Below, piece after piece: positions 17,654-25,200 of a stretch of 64,000 nucleotides of DNA. The stretch covers positions 9,324-73,323 of the forward strand of contig CAZPEV010000001.1 of assembly GCA_964585635.1 (NCBI GenBank), written 5' to 3'. The translations under genes and the position numbers were made by a program. How positions within the stretch are numbered: position 1 is the stretch's first letter; the number at the start of each line of letters is the position of its first letter. The DNA comes from CAZPEV01 sp964585635. Lineage in GTDB: Bacteria; Zixibacteria; MSB-5A5; GN15; JAAZOE01. The notes under the pieces are model-generated. The model searched no databases, was not told the DNA's origin, and saw nothing but the letters and a program-made list of their open reading frames with translations.

Positions 17654-18577
17654 TCACCCCTTGCCGGCGCAGCCGAAGAGCCTGATCTTGTCCCGCATCT
17701 GTTCCTTGACCGCCTCTTTGGCCGGGCCAAGAAGTTTGCGCGGGTCAAACTCGCTCGGCTTGGTCGCCAACGTCTCCCGCAAGGAGCCCATGAACGCCAG
17801 CCGCAGGTCGGTGTCGATATTGATCTTGTTGATCCCGCGCGCCACGGCATCCCGATAGGCCGCGTCCGGCACTCCCATGGCGCCGGGCAGTTGGGCGCCG
17901 TACTTGGCGGCCTTATCCAGCAGCTCCTTGCCGACGCCGCTGGCGCCGTGCAGCCCCAGCGCGATCCCGGTCCGCTTCTTGATATCGGTGATCCGGTCCA
18001 TGGCCAGCTTCGGCTCATGCTTGAACTTGTACGCCCCGTGGCTGGTCCCGACCGCCACCGCCAGGGCGTGGCAGCCGGACTCCCGGACGAACCGCTCGGC
18101 CTCGGCCGGGTCGGTCAAAAATGCCTCGGAAGCGTCGACGTTGACCTCGTCCTCGATCCCGCCCAGGCGGCCCAGTTCGGCCTCGACGCAGACCCCCGTG
18201 GCCTTGGCGATGGCGACCACTTCCTTGGTGACCCGGATGTTGCCGTCCAGCGGTTCCTTGGAGGCATCGATCATGACCGAGTTGAACCCGGCGTCGATAC
18301 ACATCTTGGCGTCTTCCAGCTTGGCGCCATGGTCCAGATGGATGGCGACCGGCGCGGTCATCTTGGCCGACCCGGCCTTGACCATCGCCATCAGGTATTC
18401 GATCCCGGCATACTTGATCGCCGAGGTCGAGGCCGCCAGAATGACCGGCGCCTTCAGTTCCTCGGCCACTTCCAGAGCAGCCTGGATAAATTCCAGGTTG
18501 TTGACATTGAACTGCGGTATGGCATATCGTTCCTTGTTGGCCCGCTCATACATCTTGATTAAGGACGCTAACGGCAT
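17654..18577 (-). CDS. fba: Class II fructose-1,6-bisphosphate aldolase
   Basis: The 307-residue enzyme starts at ATG 18577 with AAGGGAGA upstream. It shows the class II Zn-aldolase pattern: HLDHG (catalytic Asp, Zn His), VEAELGRLGG, GTSHGAYK (Zn His), LHGASG (Zn His) and NKINIDTDLR for phosphate binding. It interconverts fructose-1,6-bisphosphate with dihydroxyacetone phosphate and glyceraldehyde-3-phosphate in glycolysis/gluconeogenesis. Length is normal. It stands alone between accessory elements and the divergent DUF4159 gene. A tagatose-bisphosphate aldolase activity cannot be fully excluded from sequence. Confidence 0.93.
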   Translation of the reverse strand: MPLASLIKMYERANKERYAIPQFNVNNLEFIQAALEVAEELKAPVILAASTSAIKYAGIEYLMAMVKAGSAKMTAPVAIHLDHGAKLEDAKMCIDAGFNSVMIDASKEPLDGNIRVTKEVVAIAKATGVCVEAELGRLGGIEDEVNVDASEAFLTDPAEAERFVRESGCHALAVAVGTSHGAYKFKHEPKLAMDRITDIKKRTGIALGLHGASGVGKELLDKAAKYGAQLPGAMGVPDAAYRDAVARGINKINIDTDLRLAFMGSLRETLATKPSEFDPRKLLGPAKEAVKEQMRDKIRLFGCAGKG

Positions 18578-18755
18578 GGTAATCTCCCTTTTCTATCTGA
18601 TGATTTTCATTGTCGCTGACGTCAAATTAACGGTCGCCCCCCTTGGGACGCAATAAAAACCGTCGCCGGCGCCGCGGTATAGCCGCCCAGTGGAGAATCT
18701 GCTCCGGAGGCCTCTTTTTTGGGCCGGAAATTTCAGAAATGTAGTATAATATGGA

Positions 18756-19490
18756 ATGGGTATGAAACGCCTGATTTTGGCCGGTTTGGCGCTTATCGCA
18801 ACGGCAACTATGGCCCAGGAGCAGGAGCCGGCACCGGTCCTTCCAAGGCTAATGGCTCCCCCGGCCAGGTCCGAGACGGTGGACAAGACCAATCCCTATG
18901 CCCTTTCGGTGACCCGTCTCGACTATGGCGGCGGCGGTGACTGGTACTGGGGAAGTTCGGCTATCCCGAACCTGCTGCAATTCATCAAGGAGCAAACCGG
19001 CTGGCCGATCAACATGGAGGAGAAGCGGGTCAAGATCGAGGATGAGCAGTTATTTGCCTGTCCGTTCCTTTTTGCCACCGGCCACGGCACGATCAAATTC
19101 AGCGAGGCGGAAATCGATCGGCTTCGGCGCTATCTGCAGGCGGGCGGGTTTTTGTTCATCAACGATTCCTACGGGATGGATAAATCGGTGCGCCAGGCGG
19201 TGGCGTCGCTGTTTCCGGAGAAGAAGTTTGAAGAAATACCGTACGACCATCCGATCTACCATTCGTATTATGACTTTCCGAACGGGCCACCGAAGATTCA
19301 CGAGCATGACAAGAAGCCGGCCAGCGGCTGGGGAATCATTGTCGACGGACGGCTGGTGGTCTATTATCTCCAGGAATCGGATATCGGCGACGGCTGGGAG
19401 GACCCGCACGTGCATAATGACCCGCCGGAAAAGCGTTTGGATGCTCTCAAGATGGGCTTGAATATCGTAGCATATTCGTTGACGCACTAA
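18756..19490 (+). CDS. DUF4159-domain exported protein
   Basis: The 244-residue protein has a signal peptide (LILAGLALIATATMAQ) followed by a DUF4159 domain: VTRLDYGGGGDWYWG, PFLFATGHGTIKFSEAEIDRL, YLQAGGFLFINDSYG, PYDHPIYHSYYDF, GRLVVYY and a closing LGMN-type segment (MGLNIVAYSLTH). The fold resembles a glutamine-amidotransferase/ThuA-like module; function is not established. An ATG at 18762 is an alternative start. A TATAAT at 18745-18750 sits almost on the start, so the transcript may be nearly leaderless. It precedes DUF4175 and TPR genes, a grouping common in FCB genomes. Confidence 0.82.
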   Translation: MGMKRLILAGLALIATATMAQEQEPAPVLPRLMAPPARSETVDKTNPYALSVTRLDYGGGGDWYWGSSAIPNLLQFIKEQTGWPINMEEKRVKIEDEQLFACPFLFATGHGTIKFSEAEIDRLRRYLQAGGFLFINDSYGMDKSVRQAVASLFPEKKFEEIPYDHPIYHSYYDFPNGPPKIHEHDKKPASGWGIIVDGRLVVYYLQESDIGDGWEDPHVHNDPPEKRLDALKMGLNIVAYSLTH

Positions 19491-19548
19491 ACTGTTACCT
19501 GCTGGATGCCGTCCTACATAGTACAGGTCAGGACTACCGGGGAAGACG

Positions 19549-22500
19549 ATGGACGAACTGCTGCAACTCGAGAAAAGGCTTAGAAGGGCAATCGGCCAGA
19601 AGCGGGCCGTGCTGGCCGCCGCCGGAATCACGGCTTGGCTTTCAACCGGTCTGGGATTGGTGCTGCTTTTGTCGTCGCTGGCGGCGCTGTTTGTCCTGCC
19701 GGTGGCGATCAAGCTGGCGCTCCTGGCCGGCAGTCTGGGTCTTCTGGGATATGCCGTACATAAATATTCGGTGGTGCCGTTACGGCTGGAAAAGGGCCTG
19801 ATCCCCGCTGCCCTGCAGATTGAAAAGAACCATCCCGAGCTGAAGGGACGGCTGGTGGCGGCGCTCCAATTCCGTCACCTTAATCTGGACCGGACCAACT
19901 TTTCCAAGGCGTTGATCGAGCTGACCGGCCTTCAGGCGGCGGAGCTGGCCGGCCGGATCGACTTCACTGAAATCGTCTCCGGCTATCCATTGTATCGCAA
20001 GTTGCGCGGGGGCCTGCTGGTGACGGCCCTGGCGGTCGCTTTGGGGCTGTTGATTCCCGGGTTCTTTTCGACGGCGATTGACGTCTACTCCCAGCCGACG
20101 ACGCTGGTGGCTCCTCCCCCCGGATTTTCACTGACGGTCGTACCCGGCAACGTCGAGCGGGTCAAATACAGCGATATCGAACTAGGCGGGGTTCTGGTCG
20201 GTCGCGGATTGCCGGCCGAGGTGAGTGTTCATTACCGCTTCGTCGACGGCCGCTGGCAGAACGAAAAGCTCGCCCTGGATCGCAACGGCCGGCCGGTGGT
20301 GACATTGCGCGATTCGCTCCCCTTTGCCATTACCCTCAAGCAGGTGCGGCGGTCGTTGGATTATTATGTCACGGCCGGCGACATCCAGTCGCAGCCGTAC
20401 CGCATTGAGGTTGTCGATCGGCCGCGCGTGACGAGCCTCAAAGTCACGATCGATTACCCTCCCTATACTCGGCTGGAATCACTCCACCTGGATGAGAACA
20501 CCGGCTCATTTGCGGCGTTGGTCGGCAGCCGGGTCAGCCTTGAGATCGGGGCCAACCGCGATATCGCTCAGGGGGAGTTGGTCATCGACGATTCCCTGCA
20601 TCAGACGATGACCTGCGCCGGGCCCCGGGCGACCTCCGGTTTCACCCTTTCCAAGGACTTTACCTATTATGTCCTGGTGCATGACCGTCAGGGGGAACAG
20701 AACCCGGATCCGATCGCCTATACCGTGACGGCGGTGCCGGATGAGTATCCCGTGATCGACGTTCTTTTCCCCGGCTTTGATCTTAACCTTGATGAGAGTA
20801 TGCTGATACCGTTCAAGCTGCACATAACCGACGATTACGGGTTCTCTTCCCTGGTGCTTAAATACCAAATCGTATCGGGTGGGCGCAAGGGGGCCGACAA
20901 CGTCGCCGTCATCAATTTCCCGGCCAGGCTGCAGATCGACGGCGAGGTAACGTTCAACTGGGATATGGAGGGATTCGACCTGCTTCCCTCGGACTATGTT
21001 CTGTACCATTTCGAACTGGCCGACAATGACAAAGTATCCGGCCCCAAGGTGACCGCGACCCGCGTATATGCCGCCCGACTGCCCTCGATCGATGAGATTG
21101 TCAAGGACGCCCAGACCGATCAGGACAGTCGCCTGACCGAATCGGAGCGGATTCTGCAGGAGCAGAAAGAGATGACCCAGAAGCTCGATCAGATGGTGCG
21201 GGAGATGAAAACCAACCAGAAGATGGATTGGCAGAGCAAGAAAGAGATGGAGAACCTGGCTGCTCAGCAGCAGAAGACCGTGGATCGGCTGGAAGAGATG
21301 GCGCGCGAGATGCAGGCCTCGCTGCAGAAGATGGACAAGAACAACCTGGTGTCGGAGCAGATTCTGCAGAAGATGATGGAGCTGCAAAAGCTGTTCAGCG
21401 AGATCGCCACGCCGCAGATGAAAGAGGCCCTGAAGAAGCTGCAGGATGCGCTCAAGGAGATGAGCGAGGAGGACTTGAAGAAGGCGCTGGAGGAAGCGCA
21501 GCTGACGCAAGAGGAGATGCTCAAACGGCTGGAGCGGACGATCGAATTGCTGAAACGGCTGCAGATACAGCAGACGATGTCGGCCATGCTGAAGATGGCC
21601 GAGGAGATGCTCCTGGAGCAGAATCGGGTCAACGTCGAAACGGAGGAGGCGCCGGTGCGCGACGGCTTCGGTCGCCAGGCCCAACGCGAGCAACAGTTGC
21701 AGACGCAGATGGCGGCTCTTAAGGATGAGGCCGGACGACTGCAGAAGATGCTGAGCACATCCCCCTACAGCGACTCGGAAAAGCATAAGCGTTTCGGGCA
21801 GGCGGTTGAGGAAAATCAGGCGGCGGCGGATATGAGCCAGATGGCAGTCGCGCTCAATGAGAGCAGACAGGCTCCGGCGCTGAAGTCGGGCCAGGCGTCA
21901 TCATCCAAGCTGGAATCGCTGGTGGACGAGATGCGCACCATTATCAGTGAGCTGTCCGACCGTGAAGGAGAAGAGCTGGCCAACCAGATACGCAAGACGA
22001 TCAACGACGCCAACTATCTCTCTCAGAAGCAGGAAGATATTTACACCCAGGGCGGCCGCGGCGACCCGCCTCCCAACGCGCTGTCCCAGCTGGCGGCCGA
22101 ACAACAGGTGCTGCGTGAGGCGGTCGGTGGGCTGTTGCAGCGGGCCAATGACCTGGCCAAACGCTCGCCGTTTTTGGGAGCCGAGGTCATGTCGTACTTG
22201 AACCAGAGCCAGCAGGAGATGAATGGGGCTTGCAACAGCCTGAGCGATCGCCGCGGCCGGTCGGCCCAGACCCAGCAGCGCGACGCCATGTATAACCTCA
22301 ACCGCGCCTCAACCCGCCTGCTGGACGGCCTGGACGAGCAAAAGCAGTGCAACAAGGGCGGCTCCTGCAACAAGAATTCACAGAAGCTGCAGTCGCTCTG
22401 CCAGAAGCAAAATCAGATTAATACGGAGACCAAGGGGGCCTGTTCCAAACCGGGCGAGTCATTATCGCCCAGTCAGCGGGAGGCGTTACGGAAGCTGGCC

Positions 22501-22929
22501 TCGGAACAAAATGCCGTCCGCAAGTCGATTCAGGAACTCCAGGCGGAATTCGGCGACCGCCGCGAGATACTGGGGCGGCTCGACGCGCTTGGTGACGAAG
22601 CCCGACGAATCGAAGAAATGCTCGACCAGGGGCAGGCCGGACAGGAATTGTTCGACCGGCAGTTAAAGGTTTACTCCCGGATGCTTGATTTGCAGAAATC
22701 GCTCACCCGACGCGACTATGCCGAGGAACGAAAAGCCACCACCGCCGACGATATCTTGAGGGCGTCGCCGGGTCCCTTGGAAGGGACCGATAGTCGTCTG
22801 AACGAAACCTTGCAGGACCGACTGCAGCGGAGCCTTCAGGAGGGATATCCGCGTCAGTACGAACAGCAGATCAAGGCCTATTTCAAGGCGCTTTCGAATT
22901 TCAATCAGAATGGGACCGGTCACGAATAA
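19549..22929 (+). CDS. DUF4175-family large membrane coiled-coil protein
   Basis: This 1126-residue protein starts at ATG 19549 after GGGGAAG. It has two hydrophobic helices at ~19-70, a third at ~150-172, then ~350 residues of beta-rich Ig-like sequence (YRIEVVDRPRVTSLKVTIDY; LHITDDYGFSSLVLKYQIV). A long acidic/basic coiled coil rich in Met, Gln and Glu runs from ~520 to ~720. A short cysteine cluster lies near 930-975 (CNKGGSCNK and two more Cys). This matches the DUF4175 family of FCB bacteria, whose role is unknown. Its 3' end overlaps the TPR gene by 20 nt. Confidence 0.85.
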   Translation: MDELLQLEKRLRRAIGQKRAVLAAAGITAWLSTGLGLVLLLSSLAALFVLPVAIKLALLAGSLGLLGYAVHKYSVVPLRLEKGLIPAALQIEKNHPELKGRLVAALQFRHLNLDRTNFSKALIELTGLQAAELAGRIDFTEIVSGYPLYRKLRGGLLVTALAVALGLLIPGFFSTAIDVYSQPTTLVAPPPGFSLTVVPGNVERVKYSDIELGGVLVGRGLPAEVSVHYRFVDGRWQNEKLALDRNGRPVVTLRDSLPFAITLKQVRRSLDYYVTAGDIQSQPYRIEVVDRPRVTSLKVTIDYPPYTRLESLHLDENTGSFAALVGSRVSLEIGANRDIAQGELVIDDSLHQTMTCAGPRATSGFTLSKDFTYYVLVHDRQGEQNPDPIAYTVTAVPDEYPVIDVLFPGFDLNLDESMLIPFKLHITDDYGFSSLVLKYQIVSGGRKGADNVAVINFPARLQIDGEVTFNWDMEGFDLLPSDYVLYHFELADNDKVSGPKVTATRVYAARLPSIDEIVKDAQTDQDSRLTESERILQEQKEMTQKLDQMVREMKTNQKMDWQSKKEMENLAAQQQKTVDRLEEMAREMQASLQKMDKNNLVSEQILQKMMELQKLFSEIATPQMKEALKKLQDALKEMSEEDLKKALEEAQLTQEEMLKRLERTIELLKRLQIQQTMSAMLKMAEEMLLEQNRVNVETEEAPVRDGFGRQAQREQQLQTQMAALKDEAGRLQKMLSTSPYSDSEKHKRFGQAVEENQAAADMSQMAVALNESRQAPALKSGQASSSKLESLVDEMRTIISELSDREGEELANQIRKTINDANYLSQKQEDIYTQGGRGDPPPNALSQLAAEQQVLREAVGGLLQRANDLAKRSPFLGAEVMSYLNQSQQEMNGACNSLSDRRGRSAQTQQRDAMYNLNRASTRLLDGLDEQKQCNKGGSCNKNSQKLQSLCQKQNQINTETKGACSKPGESLSPSQREALRKLASEQNAVRKSIQELQAEFGDRREILGRLDALGDEARRIEEMLDQGQAGQELFDRQLKVYSRMLDLQKSLTRRDYAEERKATTADDILRASPGPLEGTDSRLNETLQDRLQRSLQEGYPRQYEQQIKAYFKALSNFNQNGTGHE

Positions 22930-24766
22930 GACGGTAGCCATCGGGGCTTTGCTGGTATTGATGGTGGCGGCGGCGCTTCCGGCGGCGGCACAGCCGCCGA
23001 TCGATAGCGGCGGGATCATAATCATCGATCCCACGGCCGGCTCCCCCCCCCGCAAGTCGTCTCCGCTTGAGCAGGCCGAGCGCCTGATGCGCATGGGGGA
23101 TTTTACCCGTGCCGCGGCCGTGCTGGAGGCCGTCCTGGAAAAAGCGCCGGCCTATCAGCAAGCGGCGATGCTCCTGGCCACCTGCTACGAGAACCTCCAG
23201 GATTACGGACGGCTGCTGATTCTCCTGAACCGTCGGGCCGCCACCGAACCGCCCGGCTATTCGCTGTATCGCGACCTGGGGCGGGCCCATTTGCTGTCAG
23301 GAAGCGCCGATTCGGCCAAGATCTATTTCTTCCGGGCCGCCGATTATGTCGGGGGCCTGACAGACATGCTGACCGAAATCGCCGAGACTTACCAACGCCT
23401 GGGCCAGTACCGTATGGAGGCCGAGTTTATTGATTCCATGCGCATTCGCTTCGGCCGCTCCGATCTTATGGCCGGGCCGATGGGCGACGCCTTGGCGACC
23501 CAACGTCAGTACCGTCGGGCGACCGAGGAATACCTGAACTACTTGGAACAGGACACCGTGACGGCCCGCGACGCCGAAAATAAGATCATCGCCCTGATTC
23601 AGTATGGCGAGGCGGGCGATACCGTCATGGCGGTCCTTGGAGCCCGTCTCCAGGGCCAGCCGAATCCGCGGCTGTTGAAGATGTACGGGCAAATCCTCAT
23701 GGAGCGGGGACGGTATCCCGACGCCTTCGCCTTCTTCCTGCTCCGCGACAGCCTCGATCAGGGGTCCGGTTCCGACGTTCTTTATTTCATGCAAGAGTGC
23801 ATCCGGCGCGAGCGTTTCGACTATGCAGTCCAGGCCGGTGAATATTTTTTGCGGCGATATCCTGAATCGGGATTGGCCACCCCGGCCCGGTTTCTCATGG
23901 CCGAGGGATACACGTCGCTCGGCCGATACCGTGATGCCGGCTCGGTGCTGACGGCAATTCTGGATAATCAGGATCGAACGTCGGCTCGGATCGAAGCGCA
24001 TCTGCGACTGGGCCAATTGCTTAAAGATTACCTGAATGATCCGGCGGCGGCCAGGGATCATCTCGGCGAGGTGCATCGCAGCGCCCCCGGGACCCGCTTT
24101 GATTCAGAGGCGCTGCTGGGCCTGGCCGACATCTATGTTCATCAGCGGAATTTCGATTCCGCCGTTGCCCTGTATCAGACGTTGGTCGACCGCGAAGGCC
24201 AGGAGGATCTGGCCGAAGAGGCCGAGTTCCTGCTGGCCCAGGCGAACCTTTATAAGGGATCATACGAAGAAGCCGGCGCCCGATTTCGACGGCTGATCAA
24301 TCGATATCCTCACGGGCTCTATGTCAACGATGCCATCCAGTACAGCCTGATCCTCAGCGAGACGCAGGAGCAGGCCCCCAAGCAGTTGGACCTGTTTGGG
24401 GCAGCCGAGTATTACCGGAAAATCAATCAAGCCGATTCGCTGGAGCATTATCTGATAAAAATATGCCGGGTTCAGGTGCCGTCGCTGGCGCCGTTAGCCT
24501 ATTTGCATCTCGGAGAAATGTACCGTGATCACGACCGAAAGGACGAAGCAATAGCTGCCGCCGACAGCCTGACAGCGCTATACCCCGAGTCGTATTATGT
24601 GCCGTTTGGGATGAAACTGAAAGCTGACATTCTCTGGCAAATGCCCTCCGACCGGGAACGGGCGATGACTCTTTACCGGGAATTGCTGGAGAAGTTCGCC
24701 ACCTACCCCTTCGCGGCGGAGATCAGAGAGCTGCTCCGCCGGAACCCGTCGTCGAAGCAAAGTTAG
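22910..24766 (+). CDS. Exported tetratricopeptide-repeat protein
   Basis: The 618-residue protein begins with a signal peptide (VAIGALLVLMVAAALPAAAQ) and then has tandem TPR-like helix pairs across nearly its whole length: EQAERLMRMGDFTRAAAVLE, APAYQQAAMLLATCYENLQ, later DIYVHQRNFDSAVALYQTLV and YLHLGEMYRDHDRKDEAIAA. No catalytic domain is seen. It overlaps the DUF4175 gene by 20 nt, so the two products are probably made together. It may be a periplasmic scaffold for the DUF4159/DUF4175 proteins; that is inference. Confidence 0.83.
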   Translation: MGPVTNKTVAIGALLVLMVAAALPAAAQPPIDSGGIIIIDPTAGSPPRKSSPLEQAERLMRMGDFTRAAAVLEAVLEKAPAYQQAAMLLATCYENLQDYGRLLILLNRRAATEPPGYSLYRDLGRAHLLSGSADSAKIYFFRAADYVGGLTDMLTEIAETYQRLGQYRMEAEFIDSMRIRFGRSDLMAGPMGDALATQRQYRRATEEYLNYLEQDTVTARDAENKIIALIQYGEAGDTVMAVLGARLQGQPNPRLLKMYGQILMERGRYPDAFAFFLLRDSLDQGSGSDVLYFMQECIRRERFDYAVQAGEYFLRRYPESGLATPARFLMAEGYTSLGRYRDAGSVLTAILDNQDRTSARIEAHLRLGQLLKDYLNDPAAARDHLGEVHRSAPGTRFDSEALLGLADIYVHQRNFDSAVALYQTLVDREGQEDLAEEAEFLLAQANLYKGSYEEAGARFRRLINRYPHGLYVNDAIQYSLILSETQEQAPKQLDLFGAAEYYRKINQADSLEHYLIKICRVQVPSLAPLAYLHLGEMYRDHDRKDEAIAAADSLTALYPESYYVPFGMKLKADILWQMPSDRERAMTLYRELLEKFATYPFAAEIRELLRRNPSSKQS

Positions 24767-24789
24767 CCGACGCGCGGCACGGCGTCGGC
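24766..24789. terminator. Hairpin between convergent genes
   Basis: An 8-bp perfect stem GCCGACGC/GCGTCGGC with an 8-nt loop starts at the last base of the TPR stop codon. No U tract follows directly (a T run appears at 24808-24813), so terminator function is plausible but unproven. Confidence 0.4.
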
Positions 24790-24868
24790 CATTCGGTCAA
24801 TAGGGCGTTTTTTCCGCGGGCCGACTCATTGAGGCCACTTTCCGTTCCAGATCGACGACCCGCTTCTC

Positions 24869-25042
24869 CTAGCCCTCGATCTTGGCCGCTTTGATCTTCG
24901 TGGTCGTACGGACCAGAAGCGCCAAGGAGATCAGAAGAAACAGCACCGAATTGATCTTGCGGAATATTTCACCATAGTTGAAAATGGCGTCCAAAAAGGC
25001 GGCAATTCCCAGCAGGAACAGAAGCATACACCAAAACAGCAT
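24869..25042 (-). CDS. Small two-helix membrane protein, possibly truncated by an in-frame amber codon
   Basis: GGAGG sits 5 nt before the ATG at 25042, giving a 57-residue protein with two hydrophobic helices (MLFWCMLLFLLGIAAFLDA; SVLFLLISLALLV) and a basic tail ending TKIKAAKIEG. The TAG stop at 24869-24871 is followed in the same frame by 23 more codons to a TGA at 24797, reading EKRVVDLERKVASMSRPAEK. That is a natural charged coiled-coil continuation in the genome's usual codons. The full product would be ~81 residues. Either the TAG is a recent nonsense change or sequencing error, or it is read through. Function unknown. Confidence 0.6.
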   Translation of the reverse strand: MLFWCMLLFLLGIAAFLDAIFNYGEIFRKINSVLFLLISLALLVRTTTKIKAAKIEG

Positions 25043-25092
25043 AGCAACCTCCATGACCGTGACCCGGCGTGCGGGTTCAATCCAGAAAAGAC

Positions 25093-25120
25093 TTGTCTAA
25101 TGCCAACTAAACTATATATT
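25093..25120 (+). promoter_or_regulatory. Candidate sigma-70 promoter for the DUF2723 gene
   Basis: TTGTCT (25093) and TATATT (25115) are separated by 16 bp. They lie ~80 bp upstream of the GTG start at 25201, in an AT-rich stretch between divergent genes. Confidence 0.4.
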
Positions 25121-25200
25121 TACCCCATTATTAAGGGAGCCAACGTTGGCCGTCTGTGTATACATATCGACGATGAGTCAGCATTCTTTAGGAGGTCATT

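Noticed and set aside
20506..21786. Leu/His-rich antisense frame over DUF4175
   Set aside because: Mirror of a coiled-coil gene rich in CAG, AAG and GAG codons; not a real protein.
24869..24871. Pyrrolysine or other amber recoding
   Set aside because: There is only one example here, no PYLIS or suppressor tRNA is visible in the window, and a point error is simpler. Kept as an open finding only.
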